This document shows, in pieces, positions 24,411 to 33,276 of a stretch of 64,000 bases of DNA. The notes below the pieces were generated by a model that saw nothing but the letters and a program-made list of their open reading frames with translations, made no database searches and had not been told where the DNA came from. The translations under genes and the position numbers were made by a program. Position 1 is the stretch's first letter. Each line of letters opens with the position of its first letter. Origin of the DNA: Thermohalobaculum sp039030915 (GTDB lineage: Bacteria > Pseudomonadota > Alphaproteobacteria > Rhodobacterales > Rhodobacteraceae); the NCBI GenBank assembly GCA_039030915.1, contig JBCCDG010000004.1:1-64000 (forward strand). Reading direction: 5' to 3'.

Positions 24411-26057
24411 TTACATGTTGGGATAGTTCGGGCCATCGCCGCCCTGCGGCACGGTCCAGACGATGTTCTGGCTCGGATCCTTGATGTCGCAGGTCTTGCA
24501 GTGGACGCAGTTCTGGAAATTGATCCGGAACTCCTGCACGCCGTTCTCCTCCACCACTTCGTAGACGCCGGCGGGGCAGTAACGCTCCGCAGGCTCGGCG
24601 TATTTCTGCAGGTTCACCTCGACGGGCGTCGTCGGGTCGATCAGCTTCAGATGCGCCGGCTGGTCGTGATCGTGGTTGGTGAAGCTGTAAGCCACGTTGG
24701 TCAGGCGGTCGAAGCTCAGCACGCCGTCGGGCTTGGGATAGTCGATGGGCTCGAACCGCTTGGCCCGCCCGGTCGCCTCGGCATCGGACTTAAGATGGCG
24801 GAGCGTGCCGAAGAGGGTGCGCCCTGTGAGATTGGCAAGCCACATATCAAGCCCGCCAAGCCCGAGCGATGCCCAGAGCCCATATCCCGACCAGAGCGGC
24901 TTGACGTTGCGCACGGGCTTCAGGTCCTTCGCGATCGGCCCGGTCCTCACCGCCTCCGCATAGGCCTCGAGCGTGTCCGAAGCGCGCCCCGCGGCGATGG
25001 CCTCATGCGCGGCCTCCGCGGCCGCGATGCCCGAATGCATCGCATTGTGGTTGCCCTTGATGCGTGGCACGTTGACCATGCCCGCGGAACAGCCGAGGAG
25101 GGCGCCGCCCGGAAAGGCGAGCTCGGGCATCGACTGCCAGCCGCCCTCGACGATAGCACGCGCGCCATAGGCGACCCGCTTGCCGCCTTCCAGCACCTCC
25201 TCGATCAGCGGATGATGCTTGAAGCGCTGGAACTCCATATATGGGAACACATAGGGGTTCTCGTAATTGAGGTGGACCACGAAGCCCACATAGACCTGAT
25301 TGTTCTCAAGATGGTACATGAAGGAGCCGCCGCCGGCATTGGCGCCGAGGGGCCAACCCATGGTGTGCGTGACCTGGCCGGGCTTGTGCTTGGCCGGATC
25401 GATCTCCCAGAGCTCCTTCATCCCGAGGCCGTATTTCTGGGGCTCGGCGTCTCTGTCGAGCTCGAAATGGGCGATAAGCTGCTTGGCAAGGCTGCCGCGC
25501 ACGCCCTCCGCAATCATCACATACTTGCCGCGGAGCTCCATGCCCGGCTCGTAATTTGGGCCCGGCTTGCCGTTCTTGTCGAAGCCAAACTCGCCCGCGA
25601 CCACACCCTTCAGAACCCCGTCCTCGATTATGGGCTGGCTCGCGGCCATGCCGGGAAAGATCTCGACGCCGAGCCCCTCCGCCTGCTCGGCAAGCCAGCG
25701 GCAGACATTGCCCATGCTCACGATATAGGTGCCGTGGTTCGACATGAGCGGTGGCATAAAGGAAGTGGGAATGCGCGCCTGGCCAGCGGGCCCGAGCACG
25801 AAGAAGCGGTCCTCGGTCACCGGCGTATGGATCGGCGCGCCCATCCCGCGCCAGTCCGGCAGGAGCCGGTCGAGCCCGGCGGTGTCGAGCACCGCGCCCG
25901 AGAGAATGTGAGCGCCCACTTCGGAGCCCTTCTCGAGGACCACGACCTCGAGATCCGCATCGAGCTGCTTCAGTCGGATTGCGGCCGAGAGCCCTGCCGG
26001 CCCCGCGCCCACGATCACCACGTCGTATTCGACCGCCTCGCGCTCGATCTCAGCCAT
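24411..26057 (-). CDS. Electron transfer flavoprotein-ubiquinone oxidoreductase (ETF-QO)
   Basis: A 548-residue inner-membrane-associated flavoprotein. The FAD site is VVIVGAGPAGLSAAIRL. A ubiquinone-binding/membrane segment lies in the middle (GGKRVAYGARAIVEGGW). The C-terminal [4Fe-4S] ligands are CPAGVYEV and CVHCKTCDIKDPSQNIVW. It moves electrons from acyl-CoA and dimethylglycine dehydrogenases, via ETF, to ubiquinone. The ATG at 26057 has GGAGGA upstream. Likely clients in this window are GcdH and the dimethylglycine-dehydrogenase-like protein. Confidence 0.96.
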   Translation of the reverse strand: MAEIEREAVEYDVVIVGAGPAGLSAAIRLKQLDADLEVVVLEKGSEVGAHILSGAVLDTAGLDRLLPDWRGMGAPIHTPVTEDRFFVLGPAGQARIPTSFMPPLMSNHGTYIVSMGNVCRWLAEQAEGLGVEIFPGMAASQPIIEDGVLKGVVAGEFGFDKNGKPGPNYEPGMELRGKYVMIAEGVRGSLAKQLIAHFELDRDAEPQKYGLGMKELWEIDPAKHKPGQVTHTMGWPLGANAGGGSFMYHLENNQVYVGFVVHLNYENPYVFPYMEFQRFKHHPLIEEVLEGGKRVAYGARAIVEGGWQSMPELAFPGGALLGCSAGMVNVPRIKGNHNAMHSGIAAAEAAHEAIAAGRASDTLEAYAEAVRTGPIAKDLKPVRNVKPLWSGYGLWASLGLGGLDMWLANLTGRTLFGTLRHLKSDAEATGRAKRFEPIDYPKPDGVLSFDRLTNVAYSFTNHDHDQPAHLKLIDPTTPVEVNLQKYAEPAERYCPAGVYEVVEENGVQEFRINFQNCVHCKTCDIKDPSQNIVWTVPQGGDGPNYPNM

Positions 26058-26214
26058 TGCCACATCTCCTCCGCATACCGCGCTGCACCTACAGAAGCCG
26101 GTTCCGGAATTCAATGAAGAGGCGACCGATTGATGCAGGCGGGCGGCGAGGGGGCGTCATCCTTCGGCCGGCGCCTCTCGACCTGCCTCGGGCGAACGCA
26201 TAGCCTCGGCCGCG

Positions 26215-27102
26215 ATGCCGGACCCTGTGACCACCCGCCGCCTCCTCGCCGCCGCCCTCGCTTTCCAGCGCGAAGCGGGCGCGGACGAGGCGATTGCCGA
26301 TACCTCGATCGACCGCTTCGCGGCCTTCCGCGAAGAGACGGCGAAGAAGGCGGCGACGAGAACCGCCGCCTCCGCGCCATCGACGCCCGGCTCCAGCGTC
26401 GCACCGCGCGCCTCGAGGGGCCTCAAAGCGGGCGCTGACGCGCCCGTAGCGGCGGGCGTGGCCGCCGGGGCTGGCACAGAAGCAGGCGCCGGCGATGCCG
26501 CGGCGATCGCAGCGCGGGCGGAGAGCCTCGAGGCGCTCGCGTCAGCCTTGCAGGCCTTCGACGCGCCGGCCGCGAAAGCGCTGAAGGACGGGGCGACGCG
26601 CTTTGTCTTTGCCGACGGGCGGTCGGGGGCACGGCTCATGATCGTCGGCGAAGCGCCGGGGCAGGAGGAGGACCGGCAGGGCCGGCCGTTCGTGGGCCGC
26701 GCGGGCCAGCTGCTCGACCGGATGCTGGCCGCCATCGGGCTCGACCGCCAGGCGGAGGATCCACGCCGTGCAGCCTACATCGCCAACATCCTGCCCTGGC
26801 GCCCGCCGGGCAACCGAACGCCGACGGAGGCGGAAGCAGCCGCCTTCCTGCCCTTCATCGAGCGGCATATCGCGCTCGCGGCGCCAGAGGTCCTTCTCCT
26901 CCTCGGCAACACGCCGCTGCGCGCGCTGATGGGCCAGACGGGCGGCATCACGCGGGCGCGGGGGCAGTGGCGCCGGCACGCCCCCACCGGTGTGGAGACG
27001 ATCGCGAGCTTCCATCCGGCCTATCTCCTCCGCACGCCGGGCAAGAAACGGGAAGCCTGGGCCGATCTCCTCGAGATCGCCGCCCGGCTCGACCTCCGCT
27101 AG
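26215..27102 (+). CDS. Uracil-DNA glycosylase, family-4-like, without Fe-S cysteines
   Basis: A 295-residue protein. The catalytic motif is VGEAPGQEEDRQGRPFVGRAGQLL, and the second motif is SFHPAYLLRTPGKKR. An Ala/Gly-rich linker (about residues 45-95) separates a short N-terminal helix region from the catalytic domain. Family 4 enzymes normally carry four cysteines holding a [4Fe-4S] cluster. This protein has no cysteine at all (the equivalent sites read FDAPAAKALKDG and ILPWRPPGNR). Base-excision repair of uracil is the likely role. It is divergent from ETF-QO. Confidence 0.87.
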   Translation: MPDPVTTRRLLAAALAFQREAGADEAIADTSIDRFAAFREETAKKAATRTAASAPSTPGSSVAPRASRGLKAGADAPVAAGVAAGAGTEAGAGDAAAIAARAESLEALASALQAFDAPAAKALKDGATRFVFADGRSGARLMIVGEAPGQEEDRQGRPFVGRAGQLLDRMLAAIGLDRQAEDPRRAAYIANILPWRPPGNRTPTEAEAAAFLPFIERHIALAAPEVLLLLGNTPLRALMGQTGGITRARGQWRRHAPTGVETIASFHPAYLLRTPGKKREAWADLLEIAARLDLR

Positions 27103-27198
27103 ACGGCGGCCCCGATGCGGTAGCGAGGCATCAGAGCGCCACTGGCAAGGGCCCTTGGCGCGCGCTAAGCCGGAAGCCCGCTGCCGACGGAGGATCCC

Positions 27199-27741
27199 AT
27201 GTCCCGCATCGACGAGACCCGCGCATTCATCCCGCTCAACATCGCGGTCCTGACCGTCTCCGACACGCGCAACCCCGATGATGACCGATCCGGCGACACA
27301 CTGGCGGCGCGGATCGAGGGGGCGGGCCACAGGGTGGCGGCAAGGGCGATCGAGAAGGACGACCGGACCGCGATCGAAGCGCGGCTCAGAGCCTGGATCG
27401 CGGATGACGGCATCGACGCGGTGCTCTCGACCGGCGGCACCGGGCTTACCGGGCGCGATGTTACGGTCGAGGCGCATCAGGCGGTCTACGAAAAGGAGAT
27501 CAGCGCCTTCGCGACCGTCTTCACCCATGTCTCGATGGCGAAGATCGGCACCTCGGCTGTACAGAGCCGGGCCTGTGCGGGCGTGGCGGGCGGAACTTAT
27601 CTCTTTGCACTGCCCGGCTCGCCCTCCGCCTGCCGCGACGCCTGGGACGAGATCCTCGTGCTGCAGCTCGACTATCGCCATCGACCCTGCAACTTCGTCG
27701 AGATCATGCCACGGCTTGAGGAGCATCGGCGCAGAAAGTGA
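27199..27741 (+). CDS. moaB: MoaB: molybdopterin biosynthesis protein B
   Basis: A 180-residue MogA/MoaB-fold protein with the molybdopterin-binding motif STGGTGLTGRDVTVEA and the FALPGSPSACRDAWDEIL segment. It adenylylates molybdopterin. Its cofactor would serve molybdoenzymes such as SoxC. It is preceded by GGAGG and starts 97 bp after the uracil-DNA glycosylase. Its stop overlaps a possible GTG start of the next gene. Confidence 0.94.
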   Translation: MSRIDETRAFIPLNIAVLTVSDTRNPDDDRSGDTLAARIEGAGHRVAARAIEKDDRTAIEARLRAWIADDGIDAVLSTGGTGLTGRDVTVEAHQAVYEKEISAFATVFTHVSMAKIGTSAVQSRACAGVAGGTYLFALPGSPSACRDAWDEILVLQLDYRHRPCNFVEIMPRLEEHRRRK

Positions 27742-27815
27742 GCGGCGAGGTTCAACGTTTTCTTCAGCGTACTGCTCTAGGGCTTGCGCAGGGTCGGCTT
27801 GCGCGGCGGTGTCGT

Positions 27816-28253
27816 ATGTCGGCCTTGAGCGGGCGAAAGCGGGCAGGAGGCGGCGGCAAGGCTGTGAACTGGCTGAACAAGGTGAAGGGCGAGCAGGCGG
27901 CGTTGCTCGACACGGCGTATCTCGACCGGCTGCGCCATCATCTCGGCGAGGAGGTGGTGGATGAGCTTCTGTCGGACGGGGAGCTGGAGTTGACGGACAA
28001 GACGGCGCAGCTCGGACGTCAGGCGGCGGAAAGCGATGCGGAGGGGATGCGCCGCGTGAGTCACGACCTCATCGCGGTCGCAGGCCATCTGGGGTTGAGC
28101 GCACTCTCGCTCGCCGCGGTGGAGCTCAACCGAAACCTGCGCAAAGGCCGAGATTGCGACCGGCTCGAAGCGCTGGCTGCGCCGGTGATCGCGCTGGCGG
28201 AACGGTCGCTCGGCGCCATGACGGTCCATCGGGACGGGGGGGCCGGGACGTGA
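27816..28253 (+). CDS. Orphan HPt (histidine phosphotransfer) domain protein
   Basis: About 145 residues. The four-helix HPt core has phosphoacceptor His83 in RRVSHDLIAVAGHLGLSALS, where the usual form is AHxLKGxAxxxG. The basic N-terminus may be untranslated. Possible starts are GTG 27738 (overlapping the moaB stop), ATG 27816 and GTG 27864 (with AGGAGG 13 bp upstream). No kinase or response regulator lies nearby, so it must link a distant histidine kinase to its regulator. The Lys normally after the His is replaced by Ile (HDLI). Confidence 0.75.
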   Translation: MSALSGRKRAGGGGKAVNWLNKVKGEQAALLDTAYLDRLRHHLGEEVVDELLSDGELELTDKTAQLGRQAAESDAEGMRRVSHDLIAVAGHLGLSALSLAAVELNRNLRKGRDCDRLEALAAPVIALAERSLGAMTVHRDGGAGT

Positions 28254-28904
28254 GCCGCTCATCTATCCTTGCCGGTCTCGGCGACGGTGATGCTCCCCTA
28301 ACTGGTCCGGAATTGCCGCCTTCCTGCACCGCTCGACAATCGATGCCTCGGGTAGCACAGATCGGCGGAATTCTCCCGACGGGCGGGTAGCGAGGCGCTT
28401 CCACTTGCGGGAGGAGACCGGCCGCAAGGCGTTTGGGAGGGCTTCTACTGCCGAGGCTGCGCTTCGAGTGGGGCTGGGCGCAGGGCGTATCGACCTTGCG
28501 TAAACATGGCTGAAACGGATGACCTGAACGGCAGTGAATGGATGAGCGTGAGCCGATCCCCGGGACGATGCGAAGCGAGTGAGCGGGTGGGCTCGCCTCT
28601 GTTCGACGCCGTTTTCCCAAGCCGCGGGTCGCTACGATCATGCAGGTTTCTGTCGGGTTCGACGGGGTGGTATCGGGCGCGGCAAGAGCACGCGCGCGGA
28701 CACAGCCGGATCTTCGTCTCTACCGGCTCTCCACGTCGGAAGGAGGCGCACGCAACGGCGGGTCGCCGTGGACTGCGTGCTGGTCTAGTGTCCGCCCGCA
28801 GTGCCGGGCACTGTGGGCGCCGTGCCACCGAGAAGCCGGCCCCGTTCTGACAGGACCGGAAGCGGCGCCGCCTGCGTCGGGTCCGGGTGAATGAGGTTGA
28901 GGCC
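28254..28904. other. Gap without a recognised gene
   Basis: About 650 bp between the HPt gene and the aminopeptidase. It has short open frames (for example 28506-28850 on the plus strand) but no family signature and no ribosome binding site. Codon use looks unlike that of neighbouring genes, with many Ser, Arg, Cys and Trp codons. No tRNA cloverleaf or terminator was found. It probably holds the promoter of the downstream peptidase operon, and possibly decayed sequence. Confidence 0.5.
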
Positions 28905-30320
28905 ATGACCGAGCGCGAGACGCCAGCACCCACCGATGAGAACGCAGGGCGGAGCCCCATCGCAATCCATCTCATCGAAACCGCCGGGCTGGAAGCCTAT
29001 ATGGCGTCGCTTGAGGCCAGCGATGCCGCCTGGATTGCCGCCAATGGCTTTCGAGGTAAGCTCGGGCAATCGCTGACCATACCCGGCCCGGACGGCGCGA
29101 TCGCCTCGGTTCTTGTCGGCTGGGGAAGCGCCGCGGACCGCAGGCGCACGCGCTTCGCCCTCGGCCGCTTCGCCGCCGACGCGCCGGGCGGAACCTATCG
29201 CCTCGCGACCGCGCTCGAGCCCGACAGTGCGGAGGAGGCAGCACTCGCCTGGCTCCTCGCACGCTATCGTTTCGAACGTTACCGAAAGGCATCGGCGACG
29301 CCGGACGCGGAGCTCCTGGTTCCCGACGGCGTCAATGGCGAGCGCCTCGGGATCATCGCCGAAGGCGTCTTCTTCGTACGCGACCTCATCAACACTCCGG
29401 CCAGCGATATGGGCCCCGAGGGCCTGGAAGCGGCCGCGCGGAAACTCGCGGAGCGGGACGGTGCGACGATCGAGATCACGGCGGGCGACGCACTCCTCGA
29501 AGCCGGCCTGCCGCTGATCCACGCCGTCGGCCGGGCCTCGGCCGCGGCCCCGCGGCTCATCGACATCCGGTGGGGCGATCCGGACCACCCAAAGGTCACG
29601 CTCGTCGGCAAGGGTGTCTGCTTCGATACGGGCGGGCTCAACCTCAAGCCAGGCTCGGCGATGGCGCTGATGAAGAAGGACATGGGCGGCGCAGCGAACG
29701 CCCTCGGCCTCGCGCATATGATCATGGGGCTCGGCCTGCCCGTCTCCCTTCGCGTCCTGATCCCGGCGGTGGAGAACGCGGTCTCGGGGGCCAGCTTCCG
29801 GCCGGGCGACATCCTGAAATCGCGCGCGGGCCTCACTGTCGAGGTCAACAACACCGATGCGGAGGGGCGACTGGTGCTGGCCGACGCACTGGCGCTCGCC
29901 ACCGAGGAAACCCCCGCCTTCATCGCCGATTTTGCGACGCTGACCGGGGCCGCCCGCGTGGCGCTCGGGCCAGAGGTCGTGCCGTTCTTTACCGACAGCG
30001 AAGCGCTGACGGTCGAGCTTGCGGAGGCGGCGCGGCGCACGGCCGATCCTGTATGGCCACTGCCCCTCTGGCCGGGCTATGAGGCGGACATCGAGCCGGG
30101 GATCGCGGATCTGGACAACGCGCCCTCAGGCAGCATGGCCGGGGCCATCACCGCCGCGCTCTTTCTCAAGCGCTTCGCGGGTGGGGAGGGTGAATGGGTG
30201 CATTTCGACCTCTACGGCTGGACGCCGAAGCCCAAGCCGGGCCGGCCGAAAGGCGGCGAAGCGCAGGCCATCCGCGCGCTCCTCACCGTGCTCGAGCAAC
30301 GCTACGGTGCGAGTGGCTGA
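28905..30320 (+). CDS. M17 leucyl aminopeptidase family protein
   Basis: A 471-residue cytosolic metallopeptidase. The two-zinc site and catalytic residues are seen in VCFDTGGLNLKPGSAMALMKKDMGG and NTDAEGRLVLADAL. A smaller N-terminal macro-like domain precedes the catalytic half. It releases N-terminal amino acids from peptides. The ATG at 28905 has a GAGG upstream. It is 16 bp from an NlpC/P60 gene, which suggests joint work on peptidoglycan-derived peptides; this is an inference from the pairing. Confidence 0.92.
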   Translation: MTERETPAPTDENAGRSPIAIHLIETAGLEAYMASLEASDAAWIAANGFRGKLGQSLTIPGPDGAIASVLVGWGSAADRRRTRFALGRFAADAPGGTYRLATALEPDSAEEAALAWLLARYRFERYRKASATPDAELLVPDGVNGERLGIIAEGVFFVRDLINTPASDMGPEGLEAAARKLAERDGATIEITAGDALLEAGLPLIHAVGRASAAAPRLIDIRWGDPDHPKVTLVGKGVCFDTGGLNLKPGSAMALMKKDMGGAANALGLAHMIMGLGLPVSLRVLIPAVENAVSGASFRPGDILKSRAGLTVEVNNTDAEGRLVLADALALATEETPAFIADFATLTGAARVALGPEVVPFFTDSEALTVELAEAARRTADPVWPLPLWPGYEADIEPGIADLDNAPSGSMAGAITAALFLKRFAGGEGEWVHFDLYGWTPKPKPGRPKGGEAQAIRALLTVLEQRYGASG

Positions 30321-30336
30321 GCGGCGGCGCCGCGCA

Positions 30337-31290
30337 ATGACCGCACCGGGAAGCAGCGCCGAATGGCGTCTGCCCGAGGGGTGCGACCAGCGCCTGACCC
30401 CCGCACGCCCCGACCTCGCCGACGCAGGCCTCGAAGGGATCGTCTCGGCAGAGCGCTATATCCGCCCCCGCCCGGCGCGGATCGCCGTGCCGCGGACCGG
30501 GCTCTACCCGGCGCCGGAGCCCGATGCCCGCCTCGATACGGAGGTCGTCTTCGGCGAAGCGATCGACGTCTATCAGGAACGCGACGGCTGGCTCTGGGTG
30601 CGCAGCAGGACGGACGGCTATGTAGGCTATGCCGCGGCGAGCGCGGCTGCGCCGCCCGGGCCGCCGCCGACGCATCGCGTCGCGGCCCGCGCGGCACTGA
30701 TCTTCGAGGCGCCGGACATCAAGGCGCCGGCCCTGCGCCTGCCATGGCCAGCCCGCGTGAGCGTGCTCGAGACCGTACCGGGCGCCGGCACGCGCGGGCT
30801 GCTCGGGCGGCTCGCCGGCAGCGGCTTCGTTCCGATGGCGCAGCTCGCGCCGCTCGCAAGCCGCACGGGGGACTGGGTGACGGCGGCGGAGGCCCTGATG
30901 GGGCAGCCCTATCTCTGGGGCGGGCGGAGCGGCGACGGTGTCGATTGTTCGTCGCTCGTCCAGCTCGCCCTCGCCACCGCGCATGCGGCCTTTCCACGTG
31001 ACACCGACATGCAGGCAAGTTGTCGGCTGAAGGGCGTCAGCGCCCTGCCGCCGGATACGCGCGAGCTTGCACGTGGCGATCTCGTGTTCTGGCGGGGACA
31101 CGTGGGGATCATGCAGGACGCCACGCACCTCCTCCACGCCAACGCGCATCACATGGCGGTGGCCAGCGAGCCGCTCACCGCAACTGCCGAACGCATCGCC
31201 GCGGCCGAGGGCAGGGAGATAACGACGATCTTGCGTCTCGACCCCGACGCCATGCTAGAGCATCTGGAACTTACGCCGCCGCTCGGTTGA
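30337..31290 (+). CDS. NlpC/P60 (C40) cysteine peptidase with SH3-like domains
   Basis: A 317-residue protein. Two bacterial SH3-like segments come first (about residues 45-105 and 113-175). The C-terminal NlpC/P60 domain has catalytic Cys204 (GVDCSSLVQLA) and His255 (RGHVGIMQD), with a further His near 271. Relatives cleave gamma-D-Glu-meso-diaminopimelate bonds in cell-wall peptides. No signal peptide is visible, which favours a cytoplasmic recycling role. It is tightly linked to the aminopeptidase upstream and the transglycosylase downstream. Confidence 0.9.
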   Translation: MTAPGSSAEWRLPEGCDQRLTPARPDLADAGLEGIVSAERYIRPRPARIAVPRTGLYPAPEPDARLDTEVVFGEAIDVYQERDGWLWVRSRTDGYVGYAAASAAAPPGPPPTHRVAARAALIFEAPDIKAPALRLPWPARVSVLETVPGAGTRGLLGRLAGSGFVPMAQLAPLASRTGDWVTAAEALMGQPYLWGGRSGDGVDCSSLVQLALATAHAAFPRDTDMQASCRLKGVSALPPDTRELARGDLVFWRGHVGIMQDATHLLHANAHHMAVASEPLTATAERIAAAEGREITTILRLDPDAMLEHLELTPPLG

Positions 31291-31328
31291 GCGGCCGCAG
31301 TCCGAAGCCGCCCAGTGAGGACCGCCGC

Positions 31329-32606
31329 GTGCCGATCCGTCCCCTGACCGTCGCCCTTCTCGCCGCCGCCGTCTGTGTCGCCACCGGTTGCGCCGCGGTT
31401 ACGCGCGATGCGGCCCCCGCCGCACCCTCGGCCGAGGCGCCCGCAGCCGAGCCAGCCGCTTTCACCGCCGGCGATTTCGCGACGTTCGAGGGCTGGCTCG
31501 CCGCCTTTCGCCGCCGCGCCGGCGCCGAAGGCATCGAGCAGAGCACCCTCGACGCCACGCTGACCGGCCTCTCCCCCAATCCGCGAGTGCTGGAACTCGA
31601 CGCGTTCCAGCCCGAGTTCAGCCGCCCGATCTGGGACTATCTCGACAGCGCAGTGTCGGAGACGCGCATCGCCAACGGGCGGGCTGCGATGCAGAGCCGC
31701 GGTCCCCTCCTCGCCAGCATTGAAGCGCGGCACGGGGTCGAACCCCATGTGGTCGTTGCCATCTGGGGGCTCGAGAGCGCCTATGGCGCGAACTATGGTG
31801 ATCTCTCCGTGATCCGCTCGCTCGCGACGCTGGCCTGGGACGGGCGGCGCCGACGCTTCGCGGAGGAGCAGCTGATCGCGGCGCTCAGGAACATCGAGGC
31901 GGGCGACATCGCGCCCGCCGCGATGGTGGGCAGCTGGGCAGGCGCCATGGGGCATACCCAGTTCATCCCCACGAGCTTCCTCGCCTACGCCGTCGACCAG
32001 ACCGGCGACGGGCGGCGCGATATCTGGGACCCCTCCGCCGCGGATGCGCTGGCCTCTACAGCCAATTATCTCTCCAGCTTCGGCTGGGAGACGGGGCGGC
32101 CGGCGGTGGTGGAAGTGTCCCTGCCCACGGGCTTCGACTACTTGCTGGCCGACGGCAGCACCCGACGCACGGCCGCCGAATGGGCAGCGCTCGGCATCCG
32201 CCCGGCCCGCGGCGGCGACCTGCCGGCGGCGGAGGGGGTCGAGATCCTGCTGCCGGCAGGTTCTTCCGGTCCCGCCTTCGCTGCTTACAAGAACTTCCGC
32301 GTCATCAAGCGCTACAACAACGCCACCTCCTACGCGCTCGCCGTGGCGCATCTCGCCGAAAGGCTCGATGGCGCGCCGCCCTTCGTCGCCACCTGGCCGC
32401 GCGGGGACAGGACCCTCAGCCGCGACGAGACGGAGGAACTCCAACGCCTCCTCACCGCCAAGGGCTACGACACGAAGGGCATCGACGGTATCGCAGGGCC
32501 CAACACGCGCGGCGCCGTCCGCGCATGGCAGGCCGCCAATGGCCGCGTGCCTGACGGGTACATCTCGGGCCGGCTGCTGGAAGGCGTCCGCGGCACACCT
32601 GGCTGA
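31329..32606 (+). CDS. Lytic murein transglycosylase (MltB-like) with peptidoglycan-binding domain
   Basis: A 425-residue lipoprotein. The leader ends VCVATGC, with the lipid-attached Cys at 21, followed by a Pro/Ala linker. The SLT/MltB catalytic domain has Glu149 in AIWGLESAYGANYG and GSWAGAMGHTQFIPTSF. The C-terminal PG_binding_1 repeat is LQRLLTAKGYDTKGIDGIAG. It cleaves glycan strands to 1,6-anhydroMurNAc ends. The start is GTG 31329 with GAGGA upstream, 38 bp after the NlpC/P60 gene. Confidence 0.92.
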   Translation: MPIRPLTVALLAAAVCVATGCAAVTRDAAPAAPSAEAPAAEPAAFTAGDFATFEGWLAAFRRRAGAEGIEQSTLDATLTGLSPNPRVLELDAFQPEFSRPIWDYLDSAVSETRIANGRAAMQSRGPLLASIEARHGVEPHVVVAIWGLESAYGANYGDLSVIRSLATLAWDGRRRRFAEEQLIAALRNIEAGDIAPAAMVGSWAGAMGHTQFIPTSFLAYAVDQTGDGRRDIWDPSAADALASTANYLSSFGWETGRPAVVEVSLPTGFDYLLADGSTRRTAAEWAALGIRPARGGDLPAAEGVEILLPAGSSGPAFAAYKNFRVIKRYNNATSYALAVAHLAERLDGAPPFVATWPRGDRTLSRDETEELQRLLTAKGYDTKGIDGIAGPNTRGAVRAWQAANGRVPDGYISGRLLEGVRGTPG

Positions 32607-32702
32607 CGCAACGTCAGAAATTCTTGCGGAACCATCGAGCTTTCGTCCCGTTGAATGGGGGTCTGCTCGCTTCGGCGAGCGCCAAGCTAAGGAGGTTTCG
32701 CT

Positions 32703-33080
32703 ATGAAACGCACCCTGATCGGTTCGACCGCCGCCCTTCTTCTCGCCGGCAGCACTGCCTTTGCGACGAGCACGGTGACGATCTACGACGCCAGCCGCAT
32801 GGACTTCGAGGTCAAGCGCGGTGTCGTTGAGACGGTCGAACGCCTCTATGGCAAGACCACCGTCTTCTCCGATCCTGCCGAGCTGCCAGCGAGTGTGAAC
32901 GCGGCCCTGGTGGAGGGCAGCCAGCTGCCCGCTGACGCCCCGATTGAGCCCATTCCGAGCAAGCTGATCGGTGAGCTTCCGGAAATCGAGAATGCGCGGT
33001 GGGTGAAGGTAGGCGACCACATAGTGGCGCTCGACAACCAGAACGTCGCGCTCATGGTGGTCTACGACGTGCTCGCCTGA
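32703..33080 (+). CDS. Small exported protein, DUF1236-like C-terminus
   Basis: A 125-residue protein with a signal peptide (KRTLIGSTAALLLAGSTAFA) and a very strong ribosome binding site (AAGGAGG). The C-terminal half (LPADAPIEPIPSKLIGELP, then WVKVGDHIVALDNQNVALMVV) resembles the short DUF1236/RcnB-like fold of alphaproteobacterial periplasmic proteins. The match is by eye and tentative. A strong terminator follows, so it is a single-gene unit or the end of the peptidoglycan cluster. Function unknown. Confidence 0.6.
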   Translation: MKRTLIGSTAALLLAGSTAFATSTVTIYDASRMDFEVKRGVVETVERLYGKTTVFSDPAELPASVNAALVEGSQLPADAPIEPIPSKLIGELPEIENARWVKVGDHIVALDNQNVALMVVYDVLA

Positions 33081-33107
33081 ACCTCACTCCGGTCACACGT
33101 CTAAAGA

Positions 33108-33141
33108 AGGGGCGTCCGCATCCGCGGGCGCCTCTTTTCTT
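33108..33141 (+). terminator. Rho-independent terminator
   Basis: GGCGTCCGC (33111-33119) and GCGGGCGCC (33124-33132) form a 9-bp stem with one G-T pair and an ATCC loop, followed by TCTTTTCTT. It lies 30 bp after the small exported protein gene. Confidence 0.88.
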
Positions 33142-33276
33142 GCGCGCTCCCCTGCGACATCTGACCCACCGACACGCAATGTCGATTCTGATCGACAGGC
33201 GGTCGCCTTGCTCCGCGCCCCTGCCGCCGCCCTGTAGCATGACGCTTCGAAATACTCAGGGTTCGGGAGTGAGACC

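Noticed and set aside
23382..26117. A 911-codon open frame on the plus strand, opposite the methyltransferase and ETF-QO genes
   Set aside because: It is the antisense shadow of two well-supported genes. High GC content removes stop codons, and the product is His/Arg/Gly-rich with no domain.
28506..28850. A 114-codon plus-strand frame starting MAETDDLNGSEWMSV
   Set aside because: Only the first dozen residues look protein-like. The rest is Arg/Ser/Gly-rich, lacks a ribosome binding site and has no known relative that I recognise.
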